From NCBI GenBank assembly GCA_029260295.1, contig JAJDDN010000002.1, positions 1 through 64,000 of the forward strand: a stretch of DNA of 64,000 bases, written 5' to 3'. Made by a program: the position numbers and the translations under genes. Positions 1-9,864 of this stretch are shown here, piece by piece. Source of the DNA: Phycisphaerales bacterium. Lineage in GTDB: Bacteria; Planctomycetota; Phycisphaerae; Phycisphaerales; UBA1924. The notes beneath the pieces were generated by a model. That model did no database searches and was not told where the DNA came from. It worked only from the letters and a program-made list of their open reading frames with translations. Numbering within the stretch: the first letter of the stretch is position 1; every line of letters begins with the position of its first letter.

Positions 1-1137
1 GGTCGTCGCATCGGCGGACTTGGCAGCAACCTCGTTGACCGATTGCGAGAGCTCTTCAACAGCCGCAGCAACCTGCTGGGTCTGCTGCTCCTGAGTCTGA
101 AGACCGGTCGCCATCTCCTCAGAAGACGCAGCAATCTGAGTCGACGCAGACGCAACAGCCTGGGATGTGCTTTGAATCTCAGTCACCATATTGGTCATAT
201 TGTCAAGAAATGCATTGAACCATTTTGCGAGAGTGCCCATTTCATCAGTGCTTGTAATATCGATGCGTTGAGTAAGGTCGCCTTCACCTGAAACTTTCAT
301 GACTTCTACAATCTGAGCCAGCGGGTGAGCGAGCATTCTCCGCATCATAACCATAAAGCCACCGAATGTCAGGATCACAATCGGAACAGTCCAGGTCATC
401 CCCTTAGCGAAGAATCCGGCAACGCTCGCATCAAGAGTTTCAAGCGGCATCTGGACCTCATAAGCTCCATGCATGTACCCAGGAGTCCAGCTCTCGTAAC
501 GGAAACCGAGCGCGTCCTTACCATCAAAGTTGCCCTCGGCATCTCGCTCATCATACCGAGCAGGATCGCCATGGCATGCCATGCATGATTCATCAAGAAT
601 GATTGCCCTCATGTAGTGAAGCGTGTTGGTTTCGTTATCAACACGCGATAGAATTGTTTCCCCGCTGCTGTTGTATTCCTTTGTTAGATCATGAATCATC
701 TGATCGCGGAATCCGCCTGATTCAGGCGCATTATCAGGGTTTCTCGCTTCAAGCGATACAATTTTAAAATCTACATTCTCGTTCTCGGCTGCCTCAGCCG
801 CGGCTTGCCACCCCACTATCACAGGAATATTTTCAAAGTACCGGGTCGTTGAATAGTGCGCCCCCTGATCAATCTGCTCGAGCGCGGTGGCCAACAGTTC
901 CTCTGTGTTGATGTCACCAGCGACTACCTTTTTAGATGCACTATTCTTTGCAGCATCGGCAACAGCAGTAAACCCTGAAGCCCGCGACACAAATGAGTCC
1001 TGCATGTCAGCCCGATAGCCAGACAAGAACACAACATAGTTCGCAGCAACAACCACTCCTAATATCAAGAAGGTAGTCACAATTATTTTTGCCGGTAATC
1101 CAACACTGAACCCCGATTGTTCTTTTTTCTTGCTCAT
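1..1137 (-). CDS. Methyl-accepting chemotaxis protein with haem-type (Tll0287/DUF3365-like) sensor domain, 3' end cut by window
   Basis: Reading from ATG at 1137 gives 379 open codons that run off the left edge. A short basic N-terminus leads into a transmembrane segment (about residues 12-34). Next comes an extracytoplasmic region of roughly 160 residues containing C-M-A-C-H-G, a CxxCH c-type haem site, in the context seen in Tll0287-like/DUF3365 sensors. A second transmembrane segment (about 225-245), a HAMP domain and the start of the MCP signalling coiled coil follow, with Gln/Glu-rich methylation-type repeats. It should relay a redox or gas signal to CheA/CheW. The cytoplasmic tip lies outside the window. 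The domain family is inferred from layout and the CxxCH motif. Confidence 0.85.
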   Translation of the reverse strand, partial: MSKKKEQSGFSVGLPAKIIVTTFLILGVVVAANYVVFLSGYRADMQDSFVSRASGFTAVADAAKNSASKKVVAGDINTEELLATALEQIDQGAHYSTTRYFENIPVIVGWQAAAEAAENENVDFKIVSLEARNPDNAPESGGFRDQMIHDLTKEYNSSGETILSRVDNETNTLHYMRAIILDESCMACHGDPARYDERDAEGNFDGKDALGFRYESWTPGYMHGAYEVQMPLETLDASVAGFFAKGMTWTVPIVILTFGGFMVMMRRMLAHPLAQIVEVMKVSGEGDLTQRIDITSTDEMGTLAKWFNAFLDNMTNMVTEIQSTSQAVASASTQIAASSEEMATGLQTQEQQTQQVAAAVEELSQSVNEVAAKSADATT

Positions 1138-1252
1138 TGCACACACTCCAACTTTCCTAAGATTGCGATTTCATTTCCCCTGCATAACAGGAACGCATCT
1201 GGCATCGGAATCTCCAAGTCTCCACTTCGCCACTGCAACCGCAATTGAAAAA

Positions 1253-1274
1253 TATGACACACATTTGTGTCATA
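1253..1274. promoter_or_regulatory. Perfect inverted repeat, operator-like
   Basis: Two perfect 9-base arms (TATGACACA / TGTGTCATA) are separated by 4 bases. The palindrome lies in the 264-base gap between the MCP start (1137) and the glutamine synthetase stop (1402), about 115 bases upstream of the MCP ATG. Size and symmetry fit a dimeric transcription-factor site. The regulator is unknown. Confidence 0.45.
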
Positions 1275-1401
1275 CTTGCGCCCAATAACCCGGACTTGTT
1301 GTCAAACTGCATGCAAAGCAGCTTTTGGGCGCATATTTGCATATTCGCATCTAGAGGTATGAAATGCTTTGCTATCTATTATCAACAATCAAGCCAGAGG
1401 C

Positions 1402-3594
1402 TTACCGAATAGTTAATAACTGGCTGTATCCGGGCAATGGCCACAAGTTGTGGTCAACTTTCGCCTCAAGATTATCCGCCGCAGACCGAAGGTCTTGCAT
1501 CGAGCAGAGCACATGATCCCGGATATACACACACGCATCGTGCGATTCCAACGACGCGAACCTGAAGTGGTCATCTAGATCAGTTATCTTGAGCCCAAGA
1601 ATACGCACAAGACCCGCGATCTCTTCGAGTGATTCCTTCAAACCAGATGCATCAACACCCGCCTCAACAGTCGAGCTGACTGCACATGCCAAGTTTTGTT
1701 GGTATTCAATACATGCCGGCAAAATCATGGTCCGGGCAATCGAAATCATTTGCCGGGTTTCTATCCCGATCTGGGTCACATATTTTTCAGCAAAGATCTC
1801 GGTCCGACTCTCAAGCTCGACCTTGCTCAAAACCTTGTACTTCTCAAACATAGAACCGACTTTGGGATCCATAAGAGCAGGGATCGCATCAGGAGTTGTC
1901 CGCAAGTTGGGCAGCCCGCGAGCCGCCGCTTCATCCTGCCATTCTTGCGTGTAGTTGTCACCATTAAAGACGATCGCCCGGTGATCCTTGATTACCTGCT
2001 GCAACACCTTCTGGATAACCCCCTCGGCCTGCTCTTGAGTAGCCCCTTCAGGCACAGAACCCTCAATCTCCGTAGCCAAGAAATCGAGGCTCTCAGCAAC
2101 AATCGCGTTGATCACCGTATTGGGCCACGCTACAGAAGCCGTCGAGCCCACAGCCCTGAACTCGAACCGGTTCCCCGTAAAGGCGAACGGCGAGGTCCGG
2201 TTCCGGTCACCTGAATCTCGTTTCAACGCAGGAAGCGTCCGAGCACCAAGCTCCAGATTCCCTCCCTTGAGCGTCCGGCTGGTTTCGCCGCTCTCGATCT
2301 GATCGATCAGATCCGTGAGCATATCGCCAAGGAAAATCGAAATAATCGCAGGCGGAGCCTCATTGGCACCCAAACGATGGTCATTGGACGCGCTCGATAT
2401 CGTGGCCCGGAGCAGATCCGCATGCAGATGCACCGCGCGGATCACGCTACAGAGATAGGTCATGAACTGCAGATTGTCGTGCGTGTCGTCCTGAGGATCG
2501 AGCAGATTCACCCCAGTATTGGTCGAAAGCGACCAGTTGTTGTGCTTGCCAGATCCATTGACCCCAGCGAACGGCTTCTCGTGCAGGATCGCCACAAACC
2601 CGAACCGCCCCGCAACACTCTTGAGCGTCTGCATCAGCATCGCCTGATGGTCACAGGCAATATTGGTCGTCTCAAACAACGGAGCAATCTCGTACTGCCC
2701 GGGCGCGACCTCGTTGTGGCGGGTCTGGACCGGGATCCCCAGCCGAGCCAGTTCCCGCTCAACCTCAGCCATAAACGAAAGCACCCGGCTCGGGATCGCT
2801 CCAAAGTAATGGTCATCAAGCTGCTGATGCTTGGGAGGCATCGACCCAAAGAGGGTCCGATCACAACTCACCAGATCAGGACGAGCGTAGAACAGATTCC
2901 GATCGACCAAAAAATACTCTTGCTCTGCGCCCAAAGTTGAGCCAATCGAGCTAACCCCTTCATCGGTCCCGAAGAACTTCAGAATCCGCATCGCTTGCGT
3001 ACTGATCGCATCAATTGATCGCAGCAGAGGCGTCTTCTTATCGAGCGCCTCGCCGTTCCAAGACACGAACGCGGTTGGGATGCTGAGGGTCGCGTAGTTT
3101 GATCCGCGGATGATAAATGCCGGAGAAGTCACATCCCAAGCGGTATATCCGCGTGCTTCAAAGGTTGCCCGGAGCCCACCCGAGGGGAAGCTTGACGCGT
3201 CAGGCTCGCCCTGAATCAGGGAGTTCCCACTAAGCCGGTATACAACGCCCCCCTTACCGTCGGGCGAGGTGAGGCTGTCATGTTTTTCAGCCGTGAGCCC
3301 GGTCATCGGCTGGAACCAGTGCGTGTAGTGCGTCGCGCCACGATCGGTGGCCCAGTCCTTCATCGCCCCCGCGATGACATCCGCATCGGCCAATGTCAGC
3401 TTGCCACCACCCTGAAGAACCCGCTCTACAGAGCTAAAAACGCTCTCTGGGAGGCTCTCTTTCATCTTTCGCATGTCAAAGACATCGGCAGCAAAGATCT
3501 CATCAATCCGCTGTGGGGAGTTCTCAGAGTCCAAACTTACATGCTGCCAATGATTCGATGCAGCGATTGCTTCTGACTTGGGATCACGGTTCAT
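1402..3594 (-). CDS. glnN: Glutamine synthetase, type III
   Basis: 730 residues, the usual size for the large GSIII family (about 700-730) rather than GSI or GSII. It makes glutamine from glutamate, ammonia and ATP. Diagnostic stretches are L-G-A-E-Q-E-Y-F (metal-binding Glu residues), [22 protein letters not shown] (ammonia/ATP loop) and N-R-T-S-P-F-A-F. The start is ATG at 3594, preceded by AGGA at a proper distance; an upstream in-frame codon at 3669 would add 25 low-complexity residues and is less likely. It is transcribed alone. No GlnK or glutamate synthase gene is nearby. Confidence 0.95.
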   Translation of the reverse strand: MNRDPKSEAIAASNHWQHVSLDSENSPQRIDEIFAADVFDMRKMKESLPESVFSSVERVLQGGGKLTLADADVIAGAMKDWATDRGATHYTHWFQPMTGLTAEKHDSLTSPDGKGGVVYRLSGNSLIQGEPDASSFPSGGLRATFEARGYTAWDVTSPAFIIRGSNYATLSIPTAFVSWNGEALDKKTPLLRSIDAISTQAMRILKFFGTDEGVSSIGSTLGAEQEYFLVDRNLFYARPDLVSCDRTLFGSMPPKHQQLDDHYFGAIPSRVLSFMAEVERELARLGIPVQTRHNEVAPGQYEIAPLFETTNIACDHQAMLMQTLKSVAGRFGFVAILHEKPFAGVNGSGKHNNWSLSTNTGVNLLDPQDDTHDNLQFMTYLCSVIRAVHLHADLLRATISSASNDHRLGANEAPPAIISIFLGDMLTDLIDQIESGETSRTLKGGNLELGARTLPALKRDSGDRNRTSPFAFTGNRFEFRAVGSTASVAWPNTVINAIVAESLDFLATEIEGSVPEGATQEQAEGVIQKVLQQVIKDHRAIVFNGDNYTQEWQDEAAARGLPNLRTTPDAIPALMDPKVGSMFEKYKVLSKVELESRTEIFAEKYVTQIGIETRQMISIARTMILPACIEYQQNLACAVSSTVEAGVDASGLKESLEEIAGLVRILGLKITDLDDHFRFASLESHDACVYIRDHVLCSMQDLRSAADNLEAKVDHNLWPLPGYSQLLTIR

Positions 3595-3796
3595 AGTCGT
3601 TCGTCCTCGTCTTGCAGGGTCCAAATGTATTCTCAGGCGGTAAAGAAGAGCATAGTCAGCGTAAACCAATACCGACCACCACCACTTCAGCTGAAACTAC
3701 GAATTCTGAACAAGAATAGTTCACAGCCAAACATCAAAATCTGACTATTAACCAAACTGATCCGGTAGAATGACCCGCTCTACAGCACGACCACAA

Positions 3797-3880
<84 letters not shown>

Positions 3881-3938
3881 TTTGTTCTCAACCTACACAA
3901 ATCTCTCATCCACACCGGTCCCTGCATAAAGGATTATC

Positions 3939-5606
3939 GTGAGCCAACCCCCAGCGGATACCCTAAAGCTCCTACTCGCCAAAGGTCCATCGAAAATGGA
4001 TCCCATCGAACTGACAGGCTTAGATGTAAAGGTCCTCGGCCGGAGCTCAACCTGCGACATCCCCCTCGATGACCCCGAAGCCTCACTCTCACGCAGGCAT
4101 GTTGAAATCTCCTACACCAACGATCAATGGAACGCCACAGATCTCGGCTCACGCAACGGTACAAAGCTCAACGGGACCCCACTCACCCCCGAGTACCCCA
4201 CCGCGATCAACCACGGCGATGTACTCAGACTCGGCTCCTGGGTCTTCCGGGTCAGCACCAGAGATGGCAGCACCATCTCATCTGACTCCACCATGATCAA
4301 CACCCTCAACGACACCAACGAAGGCACCAGCCTCGTTGAACGCGTTTCAGCAGAACCACTCGCAAACCTTGCGAGCCATCGCCTCGCGGTACTCCTTGAA
4401 TGCGCCGACAACATCCATGGCTCACAGAACCTCAATGAGGCCGCAAAGATCGCTCTCCACGCCATGATCGAATCCACAGGTTTTTCAAGAGCTGTGTTCA
4501 TCACCCCGTGTGAAACCCAAGGCCAGTTCCAAACGGTTGCGTTCGAATCCAAAAACCCGTTCGATGAGGTCGCCTCGGTCAACTTCAGCCAGTCCCTGCT
4601 CGAATCCGCATCCAAAGGCGATGTCGTCCGCCTCTCGGGCGCAGGATCACAAGCCGACTACGGCCAGAGCATCGCCGAACTCGATATCCACTCCGCGCTG
4701 TGCGTGCCCGTGATGATCGAGAGCACCCCCATCGGGTATCTCTACCTCGACGCCCGAGGCTCAGAGAACGCTGTCAAGCACGACGCGTCGGCCTTCGGGC
4801 GTGCTGTGGGCCGTCTGCTCGGGCTTACCGCATCGAATCTCCGGAGCAAAGAACTCGAAATCGAACAACACACGATGCAGTACGACCTCGACGCCGCCGC
4901 CGATGCCCAAAAACTGTTGCTCCCTCCTGATAACGGCGTCGTCGCGGGGGTCTCCTATTCCATGCTGATGCGCCCCGGACGCCTCGTCGCGGGCGATCTC
5001 TTCGGGGTTGTCGAACTCGCCGACGGCCGCGTTTGTGCCTTCCTTGGAGATGTCTCGGGCAAAGGAGCCGGTGCCGCGATCATGATGGCGACTACCCAAA
5101 GCTACATCCATGCGATGTTTGAGCATACATCCGATCTCTCCGTCGTGATGACCAAGCTCAACAAGCACATCGCCGAGCGGTCCACCGGACAGTTTGTAAC
5201 CATGTGGATCGGGATACTCAAACCAGACACCGATGGTAGCGGTGCCGAAGTCGAGTTCATCGACGCCGGGCACGGGCACTGGATGATCACACAAAGCAAC
5301 GCCGATGCACTCCGTCCAAAATTCTCAGGCAGCGTTGTTGTCGGGGTCGACCCTGATATCCAGTTCACCTCTGAATCCATCAGACTCGACCAAGGCCAAA
5401 GGATGGTACTTTTTTCTGACGGCATCGTAGAACAAACCCCTCCTGAATCCGACGACGAGTACGGGCTCCCGAGAGCCGGCGCATTACTCAGAACATGCGC
5501 CACACATCAAGAAGATGTCTCCCGATTACTTGCGGGCGTACTCGAGTTTGCCCAGTCGGACCAACTCCGCGACGATACCACCATCGCCTCTGTTGGACTG
5601 GCTTGA
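3939..5606 (+). CDS. FHA-GAF-SpoIIE (PP2C-type) phosphatase
   Basis: 555 residues starting at GTG 3939, with AAAGGA about 6 bases upstream. An N-terminal FHA domain (about 25-100) shows L-G-R-S-S-T-C-D, S-R-R-H and G-S-R-N-G-T, the phosphothreonine-binding signature. A GAF-like domain covers about 145-300. A SpoIIE/PPM serine phosphatase fills about 320-555, with A-G-D-L-F-G and G-D-V-S-G-K-G metal-binding motifs and a terminal D-D-x-T. Such proteins dephosphorylate anti-sigma-factor antagonists or kinase substrates. The neighbouring Ser/Thr kinase gene suggests the FHA domain docks on a target phosphorylated by that kinase; this link is inference. Confidence 0.9.
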   Translation: MSQPPADTLKLLLAKGPSKMDPIELTGLDVKVLGRSSTCDIPLDDPEASLSRRHVEISYTNDQWNATDLGSRNGTKLNGTPLTPEYPTAINHGDVLRLGSWVFRVSTRDGSTISSDSTMINTLNDTNEGTSLVERVSAEPLANLASHRLAVLLECADNIHGSQNLNEAAKIALHAMIESTGFSRAVFITPCETQGQFQTVAFESKNPFDEVASVNFSQSLLESASKGDVVRLSGAGSQADYGQSIAELDIHSALCVPVMIESTPIGYLYLDARGSENAVKHDASAFGRAVGRLLGLTASNLRSKELEIEQHTMQYDLDAAADAQKLLLPPDNGVVAGVSYSMLMRPGRLVAGDLFGVVELADGRVCAFLGDVSGKGAGAAIMMATTQSYIHAMFEHTSDLSVVMTKLNKHIAERSTGQFVTMWIGILKPDTDGSGAEVEFIDAGHGHWMITQSNADALRPKFSGSVVVGVDPDIQFTSESIRLDQGQRMVLFSDGIVEQTPPESDDEYGLPRAGALLRTCATHQEDVSRLLAGVLEFAQSDQLRDDTTIASVGLA

Positions 5607-5673
5607 TCGAGTTGCTGACATGCTCGTCCGGTATATGTGGCTAAATTTATTTCGGATCTGATCCCCGAGCGTG

Positions 5674-5679
5674 TATACT
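5674..5679 (+). promoter_or_regulatory. Possible -10 element directly before the kinase ATG
   Basis: TATACT ends 6 bases before the ATG at 5686, so transcription would begin at or near the start codon. No Shine-Dalgarno sequence is visible. The -35 candidate 17 bases upstream (TTCGGA) is weak. Confidence 0.35.
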
Positions 5680-5685
5680 GCCCGT

Positions 5686-7854
5686 ATGGATGACACCAAG
5701 CCAACATCTGAGGATCATCGCGATCATGATCCATGCGATAAGGCTTCGCCAAAGAAGGCCCAACGCGAGACAATGGCGACCATGGCCGATTCGTCCATGC
5801 ACTCCGCATGTGACGATGTCACAATACCAGATTATGTCGAGTACGAGCACGATGTGCCCACCCTCCCCAGCGGTACCGTCATCGGGAAATACACCATCGA
5901 CAAAGTCCTCGGCGTCGGAGGCATGGGTGCCGTCTACAGAGCAACCCAGAACAAGCCCCACCGCCAGGTCGCACTCAAACTCATCCGCCCCGGCGTGCTC
6001 TCTTCAAAGTCCATCCGCAGATTCGATCTCGAAGCCGAGATCCTCGGCCGCCTCGACCACCCCAACATCGCCAAGATCCACGAAGCCGGGATCGATTCAG
6101 AATCCGGCTCACCGTACTTTGCCATGGAGTATGTCGCCGGCCAAGAGCTCGGGGACTATGTCAAAGACGAGAATCTCAATACCCGCGACCGACTCGAACT
6201 CTTCGTCAAACTCTGCGACGCGATCCAGCACGCCCACGCCAAGGGGATCATCCACCGGGACCTCAAGCCTGCCAATGTCCTCGTAGACCAAGACGGCGAA
6301 CCAAAGGTCCTGGACTTTGGTGTCGCCAGAGCAACCGATGTCAACTCATCAAACGCCACCATGCAAACCAACGCCGGCCAACTCATCGGCACGCTCTTCT
6401 ACATGAGCCCAGAGCAAGCCATCGGCGACACACTCAACCTCGACATCCGCTCAGATGTCTACGCGCTGGGCGTCGTCCTCTTCGAAATCCTCACCGGCGA
6501 GATCCCCTACAACCTCGAAGACAAAGCCATCCATGAAGCGGTCCGGATCATCCAGGACACCAAACCGACTCGGCTGAGCAAAGTTGACCACGCGTTCAAA
6601 GGCGACATCGACATCATCGTCGGCAAAGCATTGATCAAAGAAAAAGACCGCCGCTACCAGAGCGTCGCCGATCTCTCAGCCGACATCCGAAGGTTCCTGA
6701 GCAACCAACCAATCTCCGCACGAGCCCCCAGCACGATCTACAAAACCTCCAAGTTCGTCCGTCGTAACACAGGGCTAACAGTCACCGCAGGGTGCATCCT
6801 CGTTGTGTTCTCTGTAGGCATCGGGTACGCGGTTTCTCTCAGGAACCAGCGGATGGAAACAAGCCGGATGATGCTCGACAACATCCTCCTGACACTCAAC
6901 GAGATGGGCGTCCAGAACGGGCGCTCAACCGACGGCGCCTCTCTGGCCAAACGTATGCTCGACATGTATTCAGAAAACGGCGAATCCATGCTCTCGGGCG
7001 ACCAAAACCGACTCGCCGTGTTCTACTCCGATCTCGGCGAAGCCTTCCTCGGCTACGAGCACAACAAAGAAGCACTCTCATCATTTGTCAAAGTCCTCTC
7101 CATTCGGGAGCGGACATACCAAGCTCCGCACCCCTTGATCGCAAGCGCCCTGCACGATGTCGCCCGAGCCATGTTCTTTCTCAACGACTATCCCCAAGCC
7201 CAGGTGTACTACCAGCGGGCCCTGGAAATGCGAGAGCAGCTCTTCGATCTTGATGACCCCAACGCCGCCGATCTTGCCACAACCCTCGACCATCTCGGGT
7301 CAACAAACCTCAGGCTCGGCAACCTTGACACCGCAATTACACTGTATCAACGGGCAAAGAACATCCGGCTGACGCTCTTCGGCGCCGACAGCCTGCAAGT
7401 TGCCCAGACAAACAACTCCATCGCTTCGTTCTACAAAAAACAAAACCAGCACGAACTCGCCGAGCCCATCTTTAGAGAACTCCTTGCCTTCCTCAAAGCA
7501 CTCCCCGAGGACACCCCGAAACCGGTATGGGAAGCACGGACCCTTCATAGCCTCGGAAAGACCCTGATCCATCTGAAGGAATTTGATCAGGCCATCGCAA
7601 TCCTCAACGAATCTCTCGAACTCAAACAAGACCTGCTTGGAAACGACACCGCATCGGTCGCCCAAACCCAGCAAACGCTCGCCGAGGCCTACTACCACAA
7701 TCAGGACTTCCCAAACGCAATCACCCACGCCAACGAAGCCGTCCGCGTCCGAACGCACATCGGGGATGATGATCTGACTCAAGCAGCAATAAGAACACTC
7801 GAGTTCATCCAAACAAAAGCGGCCGATGCAACATCGACCGCCGACTCAGGATGA
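5686..7854 (+). CDS. Ser/Thr protein kinase with C-terminal TPR repeats
   Basis: 722 residues. A Hanks-type kinase domain (about 66-345) has G-V-G-G-M-G-A-V-Y, an A-L-K lysine, H-R-D-L-K-P-A-N, D-F-G and S-P-E-Q, so all catalytic residues are present. A transmembrane helix (about 363-383) follows, then a long TPR array (about 440-705) that would sit outside the cytoplasm. This kinase-TM-TPR arrangement is common in Planctomycetota. ATG 5686 was chosen over GTG 5671. It lies about 80 bases after the SpoIIE phosphatase gene on the same strand, suggesting a kinase/phosphatase pair. Confidence 0.92.
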   Translation: MDDTKPTSEDHRDHDPCDKASPKKAQRETMATMADSSMHSACDDVTIPDYVEYEHDVPTLPSGTVIGKYTIDKVLGVGGMGAVYRATQNKPHRQVALKLIRPGVLSSKSIRRFDLEAEILGRLDHPNIAKIHEAGIDSESGSPYFAMEYVAGQELGDYVKDENLNTRDRLELFVKLCDAIQHAHAKGIIHRDLKPANVLVDQDGEPKVLDFGVARATDVNSSNATMQTNAGQLIGTLFYMSPEQAIGDTLNLDIRSDVYALGVVLFEILTGEIPYNLEDKAIHEAVRIIQDTKPTRLSKVDHAFKGDIDIIVGKALIKEKDRRYQSVADLSADIRRFLSNQPISARAPSTIYKTSKFVRRNTGLTVTAGCILVVFSVGIGYAVSLRNQRMETSRMMLDNILLTLNEMGVQNGRSTDGASLAKRMLDMYSENGESMLSGDQNRLAVFYSDLGEAFLGYEHNKEALSSFVKVLSIRERTYQAPHPLIASALHDVARAMFFLNDYPQAQVYYQRALEMREQLFDLDDPNAADLATTLDHLGSTNLRLGNLDTAITLYQRAKNIRLTLFGADSLQVAQTNNSIASFYKKQNQHELAEPIFRELLAFLKALPEDTPKPVWEARTLHSLGKTLIHLKEFDQAIAILNESLELKQDLLGNDTASVAQTQQTLAEAYYHNQDFPNAITHANEAVRVRTHIGDDDLTQAAIRTLEFIQTKAADATSTADSG

Positions 7855-7883
7855 GTTGATTCGCAGTTCTATCTCAAGACGCC

Positions 7884-8558
7884 TCAACGACGCCGGCGTG
7901 TAAATCCAATACCAGCAATCGCCAGAAGCCCAGCACCACCAGGTGTTGGTGTAATCTCGATGCCGTACCCTCCAGCAGTGCCCTGACCACCAGACCATGC
8001 GGCCAGCGGATTGTCTGCACCCGCCCCGTCAGGACCGGACACCTCGGTGCTGCTATCAAACGAGAAGATCTCTTGGTAGAAACCATCACCGAGCCCGGGA
8101 CCTTGACTAAAGCTCAAAGGCACATTGCCGCTCTCGGTAATCGCAAGGAAGTAGATCCCGGGAGGAAGAAACAGCGTCACGCCGTCGGTCGAAGGCGTGG
8201 TCAATCGTGAATCAGGACCACCAAGAATCGGATCATCATCATTCCCAAGCAGCCCGAATCCCGCGCTGTCAAAGAGCCAGAGCGAAGGATTGAAGAGCCC
8301 GGTGGTGCTCATGTTGAAGCCAAACTGAACCGCCCCACCCACATTATCACCGTTCAGGATCACCAACTCGTAGACATCTTCGCGGTCTTCACCACCGAGC
8401 GTGCCGGCGATTGTTTGAAGCGGACCTACCGAAGTCGCATCTTGTGCATCCCCGAGCGTGCTCCCCGCATCGCCATCCTCGATCCAATCCGGGCCTGCAA
8501 TCGCGGCTCCTGAAAAAGATCCTAAAATCAACGCCACACGAAGTGCTCGCATTTTCAT
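7884..8558 (-). CDS. Secreted protein with PEP-CTERM-like sorting tail
   Basis: 224 residues. ATG at 8558 follows AGGGGAG by 9 bases; an in-frame TTG at 8564 is too close to that site. A signal peptide ends near A-I-A-G. The middle resembles a bacterial pre-peptidase-like beta domain (E-D-V-Y-E-L, L-W-L-F-D, I-Y-F-L-A-I-T). The C-terminus reads P-T-P-G-G-A-G followed by a short hydrophobic stretch and R-R-R-R, the layout of PEP-CTERM exosortase substrates. Molecular function is unknown. No exosortase is visible in the window. Confidence 0.8.
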   Translation of the reverse strand: MKMRALRVALILGSFSGAAIAGPDWIEDGDAGSTLGDAQDATSVGPLQTIAGTLGGEDREDVYELVILNGDNVGGAVQFGFNMSTTGLFNPSLWLFDSAGFGLLGNDDDPILGGPDSRLTTPSTDGVTLFLPPGIYFLAITESGNVPLSFSQGPGLGDGFYQEIFSFDSSTEVSGPDGAGADNPLAAWSGGQGTAGGYGIEITPTPGGAGLLAIAGIGFTRRRR

Positions 8559-8904
8559 ATCCAAAGTCTCCCCTTGAGAGTCAAGTTAGTAGAACAGTGG
8601 AAACCTACCTCAGACTCCCCCACAGTGCCAAGAAAAACGGAACTTCCAGCGAAAGTTGCCCACTTCACACGCCTTCATACAAAACGAGTGCCTCAACAAA
8701 CTCATTTGTCACTCAATTCAATACATACAAAGCGATTGTTACAAACTTGATCTCAACATCCTTATTCAATTAATTGCTAAAAAATCAGCTGCTTAATCCA
8801 AAAATACTGGTCAATACATCGTTTTTCGTGTCTCTTTAATCTTAAGCAAGTCCCCGGAAAGTCCGGGGCATGCTGTGCGCTATGAACTCAAAGGGGAGAC
8901 TTAA
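8559..8904. other. Divergent intergenic region between two exoprotein genes
   Basis: About 345 bases, AT-richer than the flanks. It must hold promoters for both divergent exoprotein genes. Both leaders carry a very similar CTCAA(A)GGGGAGACTT block containing the Shine-Dalgarno site. A hairpin is listed separately. No convincing gene is seen; open frames here have no ribosome site and run antisense into the flanking gene. Confidence 0.5.
8852..8868 (+). promoter_or_regulatory. Leader hairpin before exoprotein gene
   Basis: CCCCGGA and TCCGGGG form a 7-base-pair stem with loop AAG. It ends 36 bases before the ATG at 8905 and about 20 bases before the Shine-Dalgarno block. No T-run follows, so it is more likely a 5' leader stem than a terminator. 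Confidence 0.4.
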
Positions 8905-9537
8905 ATGCTCAACAAATGCTCTATCGGAACACTCGTTCTTGTTGCCTCAACCGGGAGTGCACTGGCCTCCATCTCAACCTACACAAGCGACACCTCACTC
9001 ATCGGTGGCCTCACCAACTTCGCTGACTTCAACAGCCTCAACAACTTTCAATCCCTTCTCAACTACCAAGAAGACGGCCTTCAAATTAGCGCACACAGAG
9101 ACTACTTCAGCTGGAACGCTCCAGGCTTCGACGGCTCCGAAATGTTCTACGCCGGTACAGGATCACTCGAACTGATCGACATCACCCTCGTCAGCGGCGA
9201 CAACTTCGGTGATGTGGATATGCAGATTTCATCAGGCTGGTCACCAATCGTGACCGGCACCATGTATCTCTGGGCACAGCTCTATGACGACGGAAACCTC
9301 GTCGGCGAGTTTGATATCGACGCCCAGTCAGGCGACTATGTCGGATTCGCAGGCGGCGGGTACGATCAGATCCTGATCGGTAGCTATGTCACCGCTGATG
9401 TCCGCGACTCCCACGACCCAATCGCCCGCAACGCCATCGCCCTCGACAACATCAGCGCAGGCACCGTGGTCCCCGCCCCAGCAACTCTCCTGGTCCCAGC
9501 AATGGCCATGATCGGCATGCGCCGCCGCCGCAGCTAA
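8905..9537 (+). CDS. Secreted protein with PEP-CTERM-like sorting tail
   Basis: 210 residues starting at ATG 8905 after AAAGGGGAG. A signal peptide ends near S-A-L-A-S. The mature part is Asp/Gly/Ser-rich and probably all-beta; no catalytic motif is recognised. The end reads V-V-P-A-P-A-T-L-L, a hydrophobic segment and M-R-R-R-R-S, typical of PEP-CTERM proteins anchored or processed by an exosortase. It is divergent from the other sorted exoprotein at 7884-8558 and shares its leader motif, so the two may be co-regulated. Confidence 0.82.
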   Translation: MLNKCSIGTLVLVASTGSALASISTYTSDTSLIGGLTNFADFNSLNNFQSLLNYQEDGLQISAHRDYFSWNAPGFDGSEMFYAGTGSLELIDITLVSGDNFGDVDMQISSGWSPIVTGTMYLWAQLYDDGNLVGEFDIDAQSGDYVGFAGGGYDQILIGSYVTADVRDSHDPIARNAIALDNISAGTVVPAPATLLVPAMAMIGMRRRRS

Positions 9538-9697
9538 TCAGCCCATAACCACCAAACTCAGATCACCGAAACGCTCTAGCCCCCACCCAGCCCACATTGC
9601 ATGCAAATGTGCAAGTTTCTGGCACGCTTTGGCGGGCAAACCCAACTCAGATCGCTATTGTTCACGACGCTCTTGGACCTGATTGGTCCAGATCGCT

Positions 9698-9784
9698 GGT
9701 GCGATGGCTGAGCGGTTGAAGGCGCTCGACTTGAAATCGAGTGACCCTGAAAGGGGTCCGTGGGTTCGAATCCCTCTCGCACCG
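9698..9784 (+). tRNA. tRNA-Ser (anticodon UGA)
   Basis: Acceptor strands GGTGCGA and TCGCACC pair. The anticodon loop CTTGAAA gives TGA. There is a long class II variable arm, a GGTTCGAATCC T-arm and discriminator G. CCA is not encoded. Confidence 0.96.
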
Positions 9785-9864
9785 TTTCATTTGATGATCG
9801 GATCTCCCGATCCCCAGTAAGCTCGGGATTGATCCGAACAAGAAATCCCTCCAGAACGCCTCCC

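Noticed and set aside
1157-1342. 61-codon minus frame between the MCP and glutamine synthetase genes
   Set aside because: No ribosome site, composition unlike neighbours, and it spans the palindrome.
1696-2940. Plus-strand open frames within glutamine synthetase
   Set aside because: Shadows of a well-conserved gene on the other strand, with no ribosome sites.
8411-8773. 120-codon plus frame over the exoprotein start and intergenic region
   Set aside because: No family resemblance, no ribosome site, and it crosses the divergent promoter region.
9593-9611. Palindrome CACATT-GCATGCA-AATGTG before tRNA-Ser as an operator
   Set aside because: Only 6-base arms with a self-palindromic centre, and no gene arrangement that suggests a regulated promoter.
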